A DNA stretch of 64,000 nt from Rhizobium lentis (GCF_017352135.1 NZ_CP071454.1:3807001-3871000), one strand, 5' to 3'; shown: positions 16,833 through 24,926, counted from the first letter of the stretch. The notes: generated by a model not told the origin, from the sequence alone. Translations and numbers: made by a program.

Positions 16833-17786
16833 TCAGCCAGCCATCAAGGGATGCTGGAGGAGCTTGTCGTCGACGTTCGCCGCGCGCTTCTGGCGCGCCG
16901 CTTCGATGCGCTTTTTGAGCTCAAGGGCGTCGCCGGGATGCCGCGCCCAATAGATCTGCAGACTGGCGCGGTTCGCGTCTTCCCACTTCGCCACGGCGGC
17001 CGCATCGAGCCGGCCGATATGGTCGATGACCGCGTCGAAGAACCTTCCGTCCGGCACGTTTTCAAGCGCGAACTCGTTCCCCCACCAGACGGTGAGGGCG
17101 TCCTTGCCACCGATGGCGCGCAGGCGGTTATCCTGCTGCTCCTGGATGACGATTTCGGAAGCCGTCAGGTCCAAGATCTTCGCACGGTCCAATTCGGCTT
17201 CGTCGTACAGGCCAGTGAATTGTTCAGGCCAGCCGGCACGAAGCGCCTGCATCTCGGCGCATTTCGCGATCATCAAGCGAGGCATACGGCACCAGTTGCC
17301 GGAATCGTCCAGTATCTGCTTTCCGGTCTTGTAATTGCTGCCGTCGTCGCCGCGCTTCCACTCGTCCTTGACGGGCGCGAACTCTTCCCAAAAAGCCTGT
17401 CCGGCGACCTCGTACCATTCGCCCGATTTCTGATCCTGCTTCCACAGGAATGTGGTCGCCGAGACGATGCCCTGCGGGTTCAGAGGGCCAATTAGGTCTC
17501 GGTCGATTTCGTAGACCGGCGGCTTGCTGGCCGGTCGATAGTCGCCGCAGCGCTGCGCGATAACGCGCTGACCGTCACGGCTGATGATGATCGTCATCTT
17601 CCGCTTGTCGGACTTGCCTTTGTTGAAGACCATCGGAATGATCTGGCCGAGGAACGGGTCGAGGCCCTTTGCCTTGGCAACCTCCATATAGAGGTTGAAC
17701 TCCTCGTCGTTGGTGTCCTTGGCGACTGTCGTCTTGACGAGTGCGATCTGGCGCGGGGTCAGGTCGAATTTCGTGATGGCGTTCAT
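16833..17786 (-). CDS. RecT/Bet-type single-strand annealing protein
   Basis: 317 residues. The Bet signature is clear: EEFNLYMEVAKAKGLDPFLGQI, IIPMVFNKG and ITIISRDGQR-type strands (here MTIIISRDGQRVIAQR), then WCRMPRLMIAKCAEMQALR. It anneals complementary ssDNA during phage recombination. The C-terminal 80 residues are variable and may bind SSB. No adjacent exonuclease was recognised, so the 5'-3' exonuclease partner is missing or supplied by the host (for example RecJ). Confidence 0.9.
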   Translation of the reverse strand: MNAITKFDLTPRQIALVKTTVAKDTNDEEFNLYMEVAKAKGLDPFLGQIIPMVFNKGKSDKRKMTIIISRDGQRVIAQRCGDYRPASKPPVYEIDRDLIGPLNPQGIVSATTFLWKQDQKSGEWYEVAGQAFWEEFAPVKDEWKRGDDGSNYKTGKQILDDSGNWCRMPRLMIAKCAEMQALRAGWPEQFTGLYDEAELDRAKILDLTASEIVIQEQQDNRLRAIGGKDALTVWWGNEFALENVPDGRFFDAVIDHIGRLDAAAVAKWEDANRASLQIYWARHPGDALELKKRIEAARQKRAANVDDKLLQHPLMAG

Positions 17787-17788
17787 GA

Positions 17789-18310
17789 CTATTTCCTTCG
17801 AACAGAAAGGGAAAACGAACCGTTGTCGAGATTGGCGCCGGGAATGGCTTCACCGTTGCGCAAGGCTTCGGTGAGCGCCTTCTTGTCCAGCTTCGGCGCT
17901 GGGCGCTCCTGCTCGATCCAGAAGCGCGTCGGGATATCTGCATCGTTGCTGACGATGAGCCCTGGTTGCCGCCGGTTGAGGCTGACAGTGCCGCCAGTAA
18001 GCCGGAACAAGTGCTGCTCGGCCGTCAACATCGCCTGCTCGATAAGGGCTCGGATGCGGTCAACACGCTCTTCGAGGCGCTTGCGCCGCGTGGCGAACTC
18101 GTCTTCCTTGGCCTTGAGGCCGATGATGTGCACCTCGCACTCGTCGATTTCGGCTAAGGCGGATTCGATCGCCTCTTTCAAATCGGTCTGGCCTTCGACG
18201 GCGTCGGCTACCAGTTCTTCGTCGCTGTCGACTCCCTGCAAGTGCAAGCTCGCAACGAGGCGCTTTGCGGCTTCTGCCTGGCGCACAATGTCGAATTCTA
18301 CTTCTGCCAT
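17789..18310 (-). CDS. Siphovirus Gp157-family protein
   Basis: 173 residues. A long coiled-coil N-terminal part (LKEAIESALAEIDECEVHI, TRRKRLEERVDRIRALIEQ) followed by the Gp157 beta-rich end: RLTGGTVSLNRRQPGLIVS, DIPTRFW and LDKKALTEALRNGEAIPGA. Gp157 genes accompany RecT/Bet genes in many siphoviruses and some were linked to phage resistance in Streptococcus. It lies 2 bp from the RecT gene. Confidence 0.85.
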   Translation of the reverse strand: MAEVEFDIVRQAEAAKRLVASLHLQGVDSDEELVADAVEGQTDLKEAIESALAEIDECEVHIIGLKAKEDEFATRRKRLEERVDRIRALIEQAMLTAEQHLFRLTGGTVSLNRRQPGLIVSNDADIPTRFWIEQERPAPKLDKKALTEALRNGEAIPGANLDNGSFSLSVRRK

Positions 18311-18504
18311 GACACCTGCTCCTGATTGACAAGATCGGTGCTTTTCAGCTGAGGTTCGGACAGGGCGCAGCCGGCGAACACGAGCACGCCCATCCAGATG
18401 ACGACGACGGCCTTTCCCAACGCGTCGGAGAGGCGGATACGCTTGGCAAGCTCTGCCTCAAGCTTGGTGTTGATCGCGGAGAGACGGGCGAGGGTGTCGG
18501 ACAT
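18298..18504 (-). CDS. Small membrane protein, unknown
   Basis: 68 residues: a basic amphipathic N-terminus (about 1-28), one transmembrane helix (about 31-50, VVVIWMGVLVFAGCAL) and a polar tail. FAGC resembles a lipobox but lies too far from the N-terminus for a normal signal peptide. Overlaps the Gp157 start by 13 bp. Confidence 0.6.
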   Translation of the reverse strand: MSDTLARLSAINTKLEAELAKRIRLSDALGKAVVVIWMGVLVFAGCALSEPQLKSTDLVNQEQVSWQK

Positions 18505-18725
18505 CAGGTCGTCGCCTTCCGAGCTGCGATCATGGCGTCGGCAAGTTCGAAAGCCCGAAGTGCGGCGAGCGGTGAACCTGTTCTTTCTTCGCCTTCTGCC
18601 GAGATGATCCCGACCAGCGCATTCCCCGCGAACCAGTCGCGGAGGCTCATACCTCCACTCGAGTGCGGGCCGTCCTCCAGCAGGGGAAATGCCGCGCCGC
18701 CGTCTTCAATCTGCTTGCTTGCCAT
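18504..18725 (-). CDS. Small phage protein of the SLRDWFA type
   Basis: 73 residues. The pattern DGGAAFP ... GMSLRDWFAGNAL ... AFELADAMIAAR is found in many early-region proteins of temperate phages; its function is unknown. It touches the next gene by 1 bp. Confidence 0.7.
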   Translation of the reverse strand: MASKQIEDGGAAFPLLEDGPHSSGGMSLRDWFAGNALVGIISAEGEERTGSPLAALRAFELADAMIAARKATT

Positions 18726-18749
18726 CTGCGTTGTCCTTGGAGGAGGCGA

Positions 18750-19013
18750 TCAGGCGTAAAGCTGATCGGTGTCGGTGATGCCCATGACCTCGCGGGCATA
18801 GCGGTAGTGCTCGACGACGGAGGCGGTAGCGCCACGCATCCATGACGGGCCGCGAACCTTGTGTTCAGGACGCTTCAAGAAGACGAAGCCGTGAGCGCCC
18901 ATGCGCTGAGCTTCGATAGCCATGTAGGCGTCGCAGTCGGCGAGCGTGCGGACTGCATTCCAGCGAGCGTCGCGCTTGCTCTGCTCAGTCTCGATGTTGC
19001 GAATGTGCTGCAT
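18750..19013 (-). CDS. First gene of the leftward early operon, unknown
   Basis: 87 residues (MQHIRNIETEQSKRD...), basic and helical, no family recognised. I chose the ATG at 19013 because AGGA is 7-10 bp upstream; longer starts up to 19079 run into the operator cluster. It is directly downstream of that cluster and so is likely the first repressor-controlled leftward gene. Confidence 0.6.
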   Translation of the reverse strand: MQHIRNIETEQSKRDARWNAVRTLADCDAYMAIEAQRMGAHGFVFLKRPEHKVRGPSWMRGATASVVEHYRYAREVMGITDTDQLYA

Positions 19014-19054
19014 TTCCATCCTCGTCGCCGCGGCGTTTCGTTGATGGAGAAAGT

Positions 19055-19103
19055 TTAGCCGGACTAAAAAATTAGTCAAGCTAAAATTATAGTGCAGCTA
19101 AAA
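19055..19103. promoter_or_regulatory. Phage operator cluster OL
   Basis: AT-rich stretch with repeated TTAG/CTAA half-sites. It contains GACTAAAAAATTAGTC (19062-19077, perfect palindrome) and TTAGTCAAGCTAA (19072-19084), then two further CTAAAA half-sites. The 13-mer is the exact reverse complement of the one at 19828-19840 between repressor and Cro. It sits between the leftward early operon and the rightward gene at 19226. Confidence 0.7.
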
Positions 19104-19225
19104 TTCGAACGTGAACGCAAGAGGAGCGCCGGTGAGGCGACTCTCAAAGGTTGCAATTTGTTCTTGTAATGTTCTCATTTATGAGTCATCTAATGGTCCG
19201 GTAACTCGCGTTAACGGAGGGCGCC

Positions 19226-19483
19226 GTGGCCATCATCCATCGTATCCGCCCGAAATATCAGAGCCGCAACGACGAGATTGTTGCGGATTTGCTATATGGC
19301 GCAGATGGAGCTACCGAGAACGATCTTCGGACTGTGATAAAGCGCAAGGCAGCAGAGATCTCAATCGCCATGGCCGTGTTGCACGGCGGTGACTGGCGGA
19401 TCCAGGTAGATCACGAAGACGGCTTTGTTCACATCACTCGGCGTCTTCGAGGTAACCCGAAATCAGACGCCACAGGGGATTGA
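19226..19483 (+). CDS. Small phage protein with GTG start, unknown
   Basis: 85 residues (start read as Met, then AIIHRIRPKYQSRNDE). GGAGG lies 7 bp before the GTG, so the start is well supported. The predicted fold is alpha then two beta strands (WRIQVDHEDGFVHITRRL). It is convergent with the repressor gene and overlaps its 3' end by 50 bp, so transcription of one may interfere with the other. Confidence 0.65.
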   Translation: MAIIHRIRPKYQSRNDEIVADLLYGADGATENDLRTVIKRKAAEISIAMAVLHGGDWRIQVDHEDGFVHITRRLRGNPKSDATGD

Positions 19484-19811
19484 TTGCATCTTCCGGAAGT
19501 CCGGAAATCTTCCGGAGTAAAGCTTTGACGGCAACTTCTCCGTCAACCTTGTCATCATTCCCCATAGGCACGAGCAAATCGACAGGGCGGCATTTCAAGG
19601 CTTCGGCTATGGCCGCGAGCGTCTTGTCAGTGAAGCCGTTACGTCCGGTTTCAAGGTTGCTGATGGTCGCAGTTGTAACGCCCACGCGCTCGGCGAGCTT
19701 CTCCTGACTGATGTTCAGCTTCTTCCTGCGCTCCTTGATAAAAAGGGGCACCGCGAGCGTCGTCTCTTTCACCATCCGCGCACAATCTTCGGATTCTGAT
19801 CGACTGGCCAT
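19434..19811 (-). CDS. Phage repressor, XRE/HTH_3 family
   Basis: 125 residues. HTH in ISQEKLAERVGVTTATISNLETGR (about 34-58), followed by FTDKTLAAIAEALKCRPVDLL, the usual XRE domain end. The C-terminal 40 residues are short and lack a LexA-type Ser/Lys protease domain, so induction is unlikely to be by RecA-stimulated self-cleavage. Divergent from the Cro-like gene across the 19821-19862 operators; this is the likely lysogeny repressor. Confidence 0.85.
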   Translation of the reverse strand: MASRSESEDCARMVKETTLAVPLFIKERRKKLNISQEKLAERVGVTTATISNLETGRNGFTDKTLAAIAEALKCRPVDLLVPMGNDDKVDGEVAVKALLRKISGLPEDAINPLWRLISGYLEDAE

Positions 19812-19820
19812 GCAGTCCCA

Positions 19821-19862
19821 CTAAAAATTAGCTTGACTAAAAATTTTAGTATGGCTAAATTT
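19821..19862. promoter_or_regulatory. Phage operator cluster OR between repressor and Cro
   Basis: Contains TTAGCTTGACTAA (19828-19840) and the palindrome ACTAAAAATTTTAGT (19836-19850), plus flanking CTAAAA half-sites. The cluster lies in the divergent promoter gap and runs into the start of the Cro-like gene. The half-site TTAG...CTAA with 5-bp spacing is shared with the cluster at 19055-19103. Confidence 0.7.
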
Positions 19863-20072
19863 TTGCGCATGGAAAAGCTGATCGCATATCTGAAGGCCGA
19901 GCGCGGCCGCCTGACTAAATTAGCTGACCGCATAGGTGTGAACCCGAGCGCGATCAGCCAATGGAAGTCTGTCCCAGTAGGCCACCTGGCGGAGGTAGAG
20001 GATTTCACCGGCATCCCGCGTGAAGAACTTCTTCCGGGCGCCTTCCGGCCTGCGCGGGAGACCGCGGCATGA
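19851..20072 (+). CDS. Cro/YdaS-like DNA-binding protein
   Basis: 73 residues from the ATG at 19851, or 67 from the ATG at 19869 (MEKLIAYLKAERGRL). The HTH LTKLADRIGVNPSAISQWKS is of the YdaS/Cro type, followed by VEDFTGIPREELLP. No Shine-Dalgarno is visible for either start; the leader is nearly all A/T, so it may be translated from a leaderless or very short-leader mRNA. It is the first gene of the rightward operon and probably turns off the repressor. Confidence 0.8.
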   Translation: MAKFLRMEKLIAYLKAERGRLTKLADRIGVNPSAISQWKSVPVGHLAEVEDFTGIPREELLPGAFRPARETAA

Positions 20073-20998
20073 GCGACGACGGCCAGATCAAATCCTTCTT
20101 TCAGCGCTGGCAAAATCTCGAAGACGAGAAGCAACAGATTTCCGATCTCCTGAAAGACCTGTTCTCTGAAGCAAAAGGCTTCGGCTACGACACGAAGGCT
20201 CTGCGCGCCGCGTTCCGCCGCAAGGTCAAGGAAGATCTGGACAACCCGGCCGATGCTGAGTTCGAGGCAATCGTCGACACCTACGTCAACGCGATCAACG
20301 CGCCGTCGATTTCCACGCGCGATGCGCGGGTGCGCGTACGAGAAAACGTTGAACAATTCGATCCGATCACGGGCGAATTCGTCGACGAGCCGGTAAACGC
20401 CAAGTTGGTCGCCACGGTTGCGACCGCGATGCAGACCGAGATCGGCCGCCAGGCGCTCGGCGCCGCCGTCGACATCATGATTGACCGCGAGGATGCGGAA
20501 GAAGAATCCCGAGCGAACGTCGAGGAGGATGCAGCGGACGAGAGCGCCGCTGTATCTGGTGATCCGACTAGTAGGACCTCTGAGGAGAGCGAGCGTCAGC
20601 GCGCCTCGATGGTCGGCTTTGCTGACGATTGCCGCACCGGAGGCAAGGAGCAGTTGGCTGCGGCCGCTGCAACGGTAGGGGATGCCGGCGCCGAGGCAAA
20701 TGGCATCCCCGTCACCAATTCCGAGATCGCTCCGGCCTCTCAAGGCGAAGCCGAAGCCCCCAGCGCCGATCGCGTAAGTCCCAAGGTACACGGCAGCGCC
20801 GACGCCAACGCAGGAGGCGACCATGTAAGCGCTCACTCTTCTGCCGCAAAACAGAAGGCCGGAGCGCTCGTCAAGCCTGCTCCGGCCAAGCCCCTCAGAC
20901 CTTATTGCCGGAACCCCGGCGAACGCTGCGGCGGATACGGGTCCACTCATTGCGCGTCCTGCCTCAAGGCAGCGCGGGAAGCAGAGGTGGCGGCATGA
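20069..20998 (+). CDS. GapR-like (DUF2312) protein with long disordered tail
   Basis: 309 residues. Residues about 5-52 match the GapR/DUF2312 core: coiled coil with EDEKQQISDLLKDLFSEAKG and YDTKALRAAFRRK. GapR is an alphaproteobacterial DNA-binding protein recognising overtwisted AT-rich DNA. Normal GapR is under 100 residues; here a second helical region (to about 145) and about 130 disordered Ala/Ser/Glu-rich residues follow, ending in a small Cys cluster (YCRNPGERCGGYGSTHCASC), a likely zinc knuckle. Coupled to its neighbours by ATGA overlaps. It may act on phage transcription or replication. Confidence 0.75.
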   Translation: MSDDGQIKSFFQRWQNLEDEKQQISDLLKDLFSEAKGFGYDTKALRAAFRRKVKEDLDNPADAEFEAIVDTYVNAINAPSISTRDARVRVRENVEQFDPITGEFVDEPVNAKLVATVATAMQTEIGRQALGAAVDIMIDREDAEEESRANVEEDAADESAAVSGDPTSRTSEESERQRASMVGFADDCRTGGKEQLAAAAATVGDAGAEANGIPVTNSEIAPASQGEAEAPSADRVSPKVHGSADANAGGDHVSAHSSAAKQKAGALVKPAPAKPLRPYCRNPGERCGGYGSTHCASCLKAAREAEVAA

Positions 20999-21354
20999 AC
21001 GCGAAGGAGTTCCGAGACGCGCTCGTCAAGATCATGCCGGGTTATAGCTGGACCGTGCACAAGACGCCTAAGGGCTTCACGTACCTGTCCGCCACCGGCG
21101 TTCAAAGCAGCGGCTTCAATCGTCTGTCGACGCTGGCGGTTGTCCGGCGTGAAAAAGACGGCGTCGTAACTTTCGAAGCCAAATCTGCCGGATATGGAGC
21201 GCGCGCCAAGTGGCTGCACGTCTACACCGACGTGACGTTGGCCAAGGCCCTGCGCGGCCTGCAAGATTATTACGACTACATGGCCAACACCTACGGCGGT
21301 CACGCCCGTGCCCTCCAAAATGCGAGGAAAGCATCCGGCGAGGTGGCGGCATGA
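20995..21354 (+). CDS. Phage protein, unknown
   Basis: 119 residues (MNAKEFRDALVKIMPG...), mixed alpha/beta with strands WTVHKTPKGFTYLSATG and GVVTFEAKSAG. No family recognised. ATGA-coupled at both ends within the rightward early operon. Confidence 0.65.
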   Translation: MNAKEFRDALVKIMPGYSWTVHKTPKGFTYLSATGVQSSGFNRLSTLAVVRREKDGVVTFEAKSAGYGARAKWLHVYTDVTLAKALRGLQDYYDYMANTYGGHARALQNARKASGEVAA

Positions 21355-21683
21355 ACTTCGTCACCCACAAGCACCAGCGCGGTCCGTCCCGTGCCGAACT
21401 GACGGCGATGATGATCGATTTCACGGCAAGTGGCGGTGAGGTGCGCGAGTTCAAACGCGGCTTCACCGGTGACTGGAGCTACCTGCAGGACCTGCTCAAA
21501 GGCTTCGGCTACGAGGCGAAGATCGACAAGGCTTTCTACATCGTCCGCAAGCTCGGTGAGAAGGGGCGCCCGAAGCGCCTCACGAGGACCGCCGCGATAA
21601 AGGCGATCGACGAGATCCTCGTCGCCAACGGCCTGCAGCCTTTCATGATCACCAAACACGAATTCCGGGAGGCTCACCCATGA
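21351..21683 (+). CDS. Phage protein, unknown
   Basis: 110 residues. The start MNFVTHKHQRGPS overlaps the previous stop by ATGA. Mostly helical; the end FMITKHEFREAHP is polar. No family recognised. Confidence 0.65.
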   Translation: MNFVTHKHQRGPSRAELTAMMIDFTASGGEVREFKRGFTGDWSYLQDLLKGFGYEAKIDKAFYIVRKLGEKGRPKRLTRTAAIKAIDEILVANGLQPFMITKHEFREAHP

Positions 21684-21853
21684 CGGCCGCCGCTGACGTC
21701 GGACGCCGCATTCCGAAGCAGGAAGTCCGTTTCGCGACTTTTCACTGCTGCCCGGCATGCGATCGCATCCTCTCGATACCTGAAATCATAGAGCGCCATT
21801 GCGAGCGCTGCGACGCCGCAACGGCGCCGAAAGAAGTGAGGGAGCCAGCATGA
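21680..21853 (+). CDS. Short zinc-ribbon protein
   Basis: 57 residues. HCCPACDR and HCERCDA form two CxxC knuckles about 20 residues apart, a compact zinc ribbon. Translationally coupled to both neighbours (ATGA overlaps), which supports it in spite of its length. Confidence 0.6.
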   Translation: MTAAADVGRRIPKQEVRFATFHCCPACDRILSIPEIIERHCERCDAATAPKEVREPA

Positions 21854-22008
21854 GCATTTTTCTCGGGCATCTCGGTGTGGCGCTGATCGTCGGCGCCTTC
21901 TTCTTCTGCGCAGTGGTCGCGCTGTCGGGTGCGCGCCTGTCCGGCGGCATCACCCAGGAAGAAGAGGTTGCGGTCCTGCGGCGCCGATTTCCGGCCAACA
22001 CGAACTGA
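21850..22008 (+). CDS. Small membrane protein, unknown
   Basis: 52 residues with one N-terminal transmembrane helix (about 4-27, FLGHLGVALIVGAFFFCAVV) and a charged C-terminus (QEEEVAVLRRRF). Coupled by ATGA to the zinc-ribbon gene. Confidence 0.6.
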   Translation: MSIFLGHLGVALIVGAFFFCAVVALSGARLSGGITQEEEVAVLRRRFPANTN

Positions 22009-22425
22009 CGGGCAACTCCTCCTCCCAGCTCGTCATAGCTGGTCCCGGTCATCCTCCTCCCGGCCGGGGCCAGCGACCCGAATTCGGATCCTCTTGTTCG
22101 CCAAACGCAACATGACGGCTTGAGTGAGCGATCCGATTGATGGCGGCGCAGGTGGCGACGGCGGATCGCCACCTGCGGCAGAGACGAACGAGGCGGAAGT
22201 GTCGGCTCTGCGGAATGGAAGAACGGTTGGCCCGAGCGGCGGACCGGACGACGGGACGGACGCCCCGGCAAGGATGTCAGCCCCGTCGTCATCAATCTCA
22301 GTCCTGCGCATCTGTAGCTCCTCTGAACAAGGGCAAAGATCGCACAGGAGAACGACAAGGTGTTGGGTTTCGAACACGAAAACTTGGGGCGACGCCCCAA
22401 GAAAAAGACCAGCAGGAACAGGGTG
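22009..22425. other. Gap in the early operon without a firm gene
   Basis: 417 bp. A GTG-started frame at 22124-22426 (SDPIDGGAGGDGG...) ends in a TGATG overlap with the next gene. Only its first half looks protein-like; the second half is Ser/Arg/Trp-rich like a shadow frame. The antisense frames are also low complexity. I see no other signal. Confidence 0.35.
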
Positions 22426-22755
22426 ATGAGTCCGACAGCAGAAGCGAAAGTCTTGATGCAAGGCGCTTGGCCGATACGGCGGTTCGGCAAGCTGGACAAC
22501 ATTTTCTATCACGCAGTGCGGTTCATTTCACCGCGCGTCACCAAGCAATTCACGCCACGCCGAGCCCGCTCGATTTGGGAAGGCACCGCGCGGCGCATCG
22601 ACAGCGAAGAAATGGATGCCCTGAGGGCAGCGATCATCGAGGAGGCTCACCGTGAGCAACAGGAATTACGCGCCCGTCTGGCTGATCTGGACAAAAAAGT
22701 TGCCGCTTTCGATGCGCGCGTGGCTCGCGAAGCGGTGGCGGGCAAAGGCGAATAA
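22426..22755 (+). CDS. Phage protein with C-terminal coiled coil, unknown
   Basis: 109 residues starting MSPTAEAKVLMQGAW. AGGA 8 bp upstream supports this ATG; a TTG at 22360 would add 22 basic residues. About residues 65-109 are a heptad-like helix (EEAHREQQELRARLADLDKK). RVTKQFTPRRARSIWEG is basic and may bind nucleic acid. Confidence 0.55.
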   Translation: MSPTAEAKVLMQGAWPIRRFGKLDNIFYHAVRFISPRVTKQFTPRRARSIWEGTARRIDSEEMDALRAAIIEEAHREQQELRARLADLDKKVAAFDARVAREAVAGKGE

Positions 22756-22799
22756 ATGGGCCGATCGGGCCGAATGGATCATGGAAGACTGAGGGGAAT

Positions 22800-24926
22800 A
22801 TGATGCAGAACAGTGTGCCCTTGATCGTGGACAGCTTTGCCGGCGGCGGCGGTGCATCGACCGGCATCGAAATGGCCCTCGGCCGCTCTCCCGATATCGC
22901 CATCAACCACAACGCGGACGCGCTTGCACTTCATGCCGCAAATCACCCCGAGACGCTGCACCTGTCGGAGAATATCTTCAAGGTTGACCCGCTCGATTAT
23001 GTCGCCGGCCAGCATGTCGGCCTGGCGTGGTTCTCTCCCGACTGCAAGCACTTCTCGAAGGCTAAGGGCGGCAAACCGGTCGAGCGCAACATTCGCGATC
23101 TCGCATGGGTGATCGTCCTTTGGGCGGAGCGCGCGAAGCCCGACGTCATCATCATGGAGAACGTCGAGGAGTGGAAGGAATGGGGTCCGCTCATCGAGAC
23201 TGACAAAGGCCTGATGCCTTGCCCAGATAGCCGAGGCCAGACGTTCCAGAAGTGGTGCAGGGCCATGAAGCGCGCCGGCTATAAGCTGCAGCATCGCGAG
23301 CTTCGGGCCTGCGATTATGGCGCTCCCACCATCCGCAAGCGCCTCTTCGTCATCGCCCGCCGCGATGGCAAACCGATTGTCTGGCCGGTGCCGACGCACG
23401 GTGCGCCGACGGATCCCGACGTCATCGCCGGCAGGAAACTGCCTTGGCGTACGGCGGCCGAGATCATCGATTGGTCGCTGCCTTGCCCGTCGATCTTCGA
23501 CACGTCCGACGAGGTCATGGCGAAGCATGGTCTGCGCGCGATCCGACCGCTTGCCGACGCAACCATGGCCCGCGTCGCCCGCGGAGCGAAGCGCTATGTG
23601 CTTGATGCTGCGCGCCCATTCATCGTCAATCTGACACATGGTGTTCGCTCGGAAGACCTCGATAGGCCGTTCAACACGATCACTGGCGCGAACCGTGGCG
23701 AAAAGGCCGTCATCTCGCCGTCCATCACCCGCTTCAATAGCGGCGCGACCGGGAGCTCAATGGATGAGCCCGCGCCGACGGTGACCGCCAACAGCTATAT
23801 CAAGAAGCCTGGCGGCGCTGCGCCCCTCGGCGTCATCGCTCCGAGCCTGTCGGCATTCTATGGCCCGGGCGCGGGCGGGCAAGACCGCTCGGCTAGCGCC
23901 GAGGAACCGGTCCGCGTCGTCACGACCGAAAACCGTCACGCTGTCGTCGCGCCGCACCTGATGACGATGCGCAACTCCGGTAAGCCATTCAATGGCGCCG
24001 ATGAGCCAACCCACACTATCACGGCCGGCGGAGCTGGCTTGTCCGTCGTCGCCCCAGTCCTGACCTATGCTAAGCAGGGCGGCGCGAACCGCTCGGCCGA
24101 CGAACCGCACCACACCATCACCGCCAGCAAGAAAGACCAGAACTCGGTCATCCTGCCCAGTCTCATGAGCCTGAAGGGCAGCGACCGCAGGGATAGCTCT
24201 GTTGACGAGCCTCACCCGACGGTGCTCGCAGGTGGCGGTCATTCGGCTGTCGTTTCTGCCTTCGTCGCCCAGCACAACAACGACAGCCGTCGTATCGGTG
24301 GCGTCAATCCGGGTCGCGCTGCAGACGTGCCTATATCGACGGTCACCTCGACAGGCGCGCAGCAGGGCATCGTCTCGGCCTTCGTCTCCCGCCAATTCGG
24401 CGCTAGTGTCGGTCATGGTGCTGACGAGCCATCGGCGACTGTCACCGCCGGCGTGAACAAGTCGGCTCTCGTCGCTCCGCATCTGCACGCCTACTACGGT
24501 TCCGACCAGGACACGCCCGAGAACGAACCTTTCCACACGCTCACGACGAAGCCACGCTTTAGCCACGTCGAGGCTGCCATCAGCGCGCCGCCGTTCACCG
24601 AAGACCAGCATGAGCGAGCTCGCGAGGTCGCCGCTTTCCTGCGATCCCATGGTTTTTGGGACGAGCGCGAATTCGTCACGCTGACCATCGGCGACGCCGA
24701 GTTCGTTATTGTCGACATCGGCATGCGGATGCTGGCGCCGCGTGAGCTGTATTCGGCCCAAGGCTTCCCGACGGATTACAAGATCGACGCGGACGCCGAT
24801 GGCCGGCCGTTCCCTAAGAACGTCCAGGTCTCTTGTGTCGGCAATTCGGTTTCGCCGCCGGTCGCCGCCGCCATCGTCGCTGCGAACTGCCAGCACCTCG
24901 TCGAGTATCGCGAGGCCGCCGAATGA
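22800..24926 (+). CDS. DNA cytosine-5 methyltransferase with an internal repeat region
   Basis: 708 residues. Motif I DSFAGGGGAST (from 11), motif IV FSPDCKHFSK with catalytic Cys82, motif VI ENV (120-122), motif VIII RELRACDYGAPTIRKRLF and C-terminal motifs IX/X (APRELYSAQGFP, GNSVSPP). It transfers methyl from SAM to C5 of cytosine. Between the motifs, about residues 285-605 are filled by some eight divergent units of about 40 residues ending in DEP-x-x-TVTA, in place of a normal target-recognition domain. Typical family members are 350-450 residues. Likely protects phage DNA from host restriction; the sequence specificity is unknown. Stop overlaps the next gene by ATGA. Confidence 0.9.
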   Translation: MMQNSVPLIVDSFAGGGGASTGIEMALGRSPDIAINHNADALALHAANHPETLHLSENIFKVDPLDYVAGQHVGLAWFSPDCKHFSKAKGGKPVERNIRDLAWVIVLWAERAKPDVIIMENVEEWKEWGPLIETDKGLMPCPDSRGQTFQKWCRAMKRAGYKLQHRELRACDYGAPTIRKRLFVIARRDGKPIVWPVPTHGAPTDPDVIAGRKLPWRTAAEIIDWSLPCPSIFDTSDEVMAKHGLRAIRPLADATMARVARGAKRYVLDAARPFIVNLTHGVRSEDLDRPFNTITGANRGEKAVISPSITRFNSGATGSSMDEPAPTVTANSYIKKPGGAAPLGVIAPSLSAFYGPGAGGQDRSASAEEPVRVVTTENRHAVVAPHLMTMRNSGKPFNGADEPTHTITAGGAGLSVVAPVLTYAKQGGANRSADEPHHTITASKKDQNSVILPSLMSLKGSDRRDSSVDEPHPTVLAGGGHSAVVSAFVAQHNNDSRRIGGVNPGRAADVPISTVTSTGAQQGIVSAFVSRQFGASVGHGADEPSATVTAGVNKSALVAPHLHAYYGSDQDTPENEPFHTLTTKPRFSHVEAAISAPPFTEDQHERAREVAAFLRSHGFWDEREFVTLTIGDAEFVIVDIGMRMLAPRELYSAQGFPTDYKIDADADGRPFPKNVQVSCVGNSVSPPVAAAIVAANCQHLVEYREAAE

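Noticed and set aside
23660..24620. CRISPR-like or DNA tandem repeat in the methyltransferase gene
   Set aside because: Repeats are in the protein at about 40 residues per unit with strong divergence; DNA units are not identical and have no spacers.
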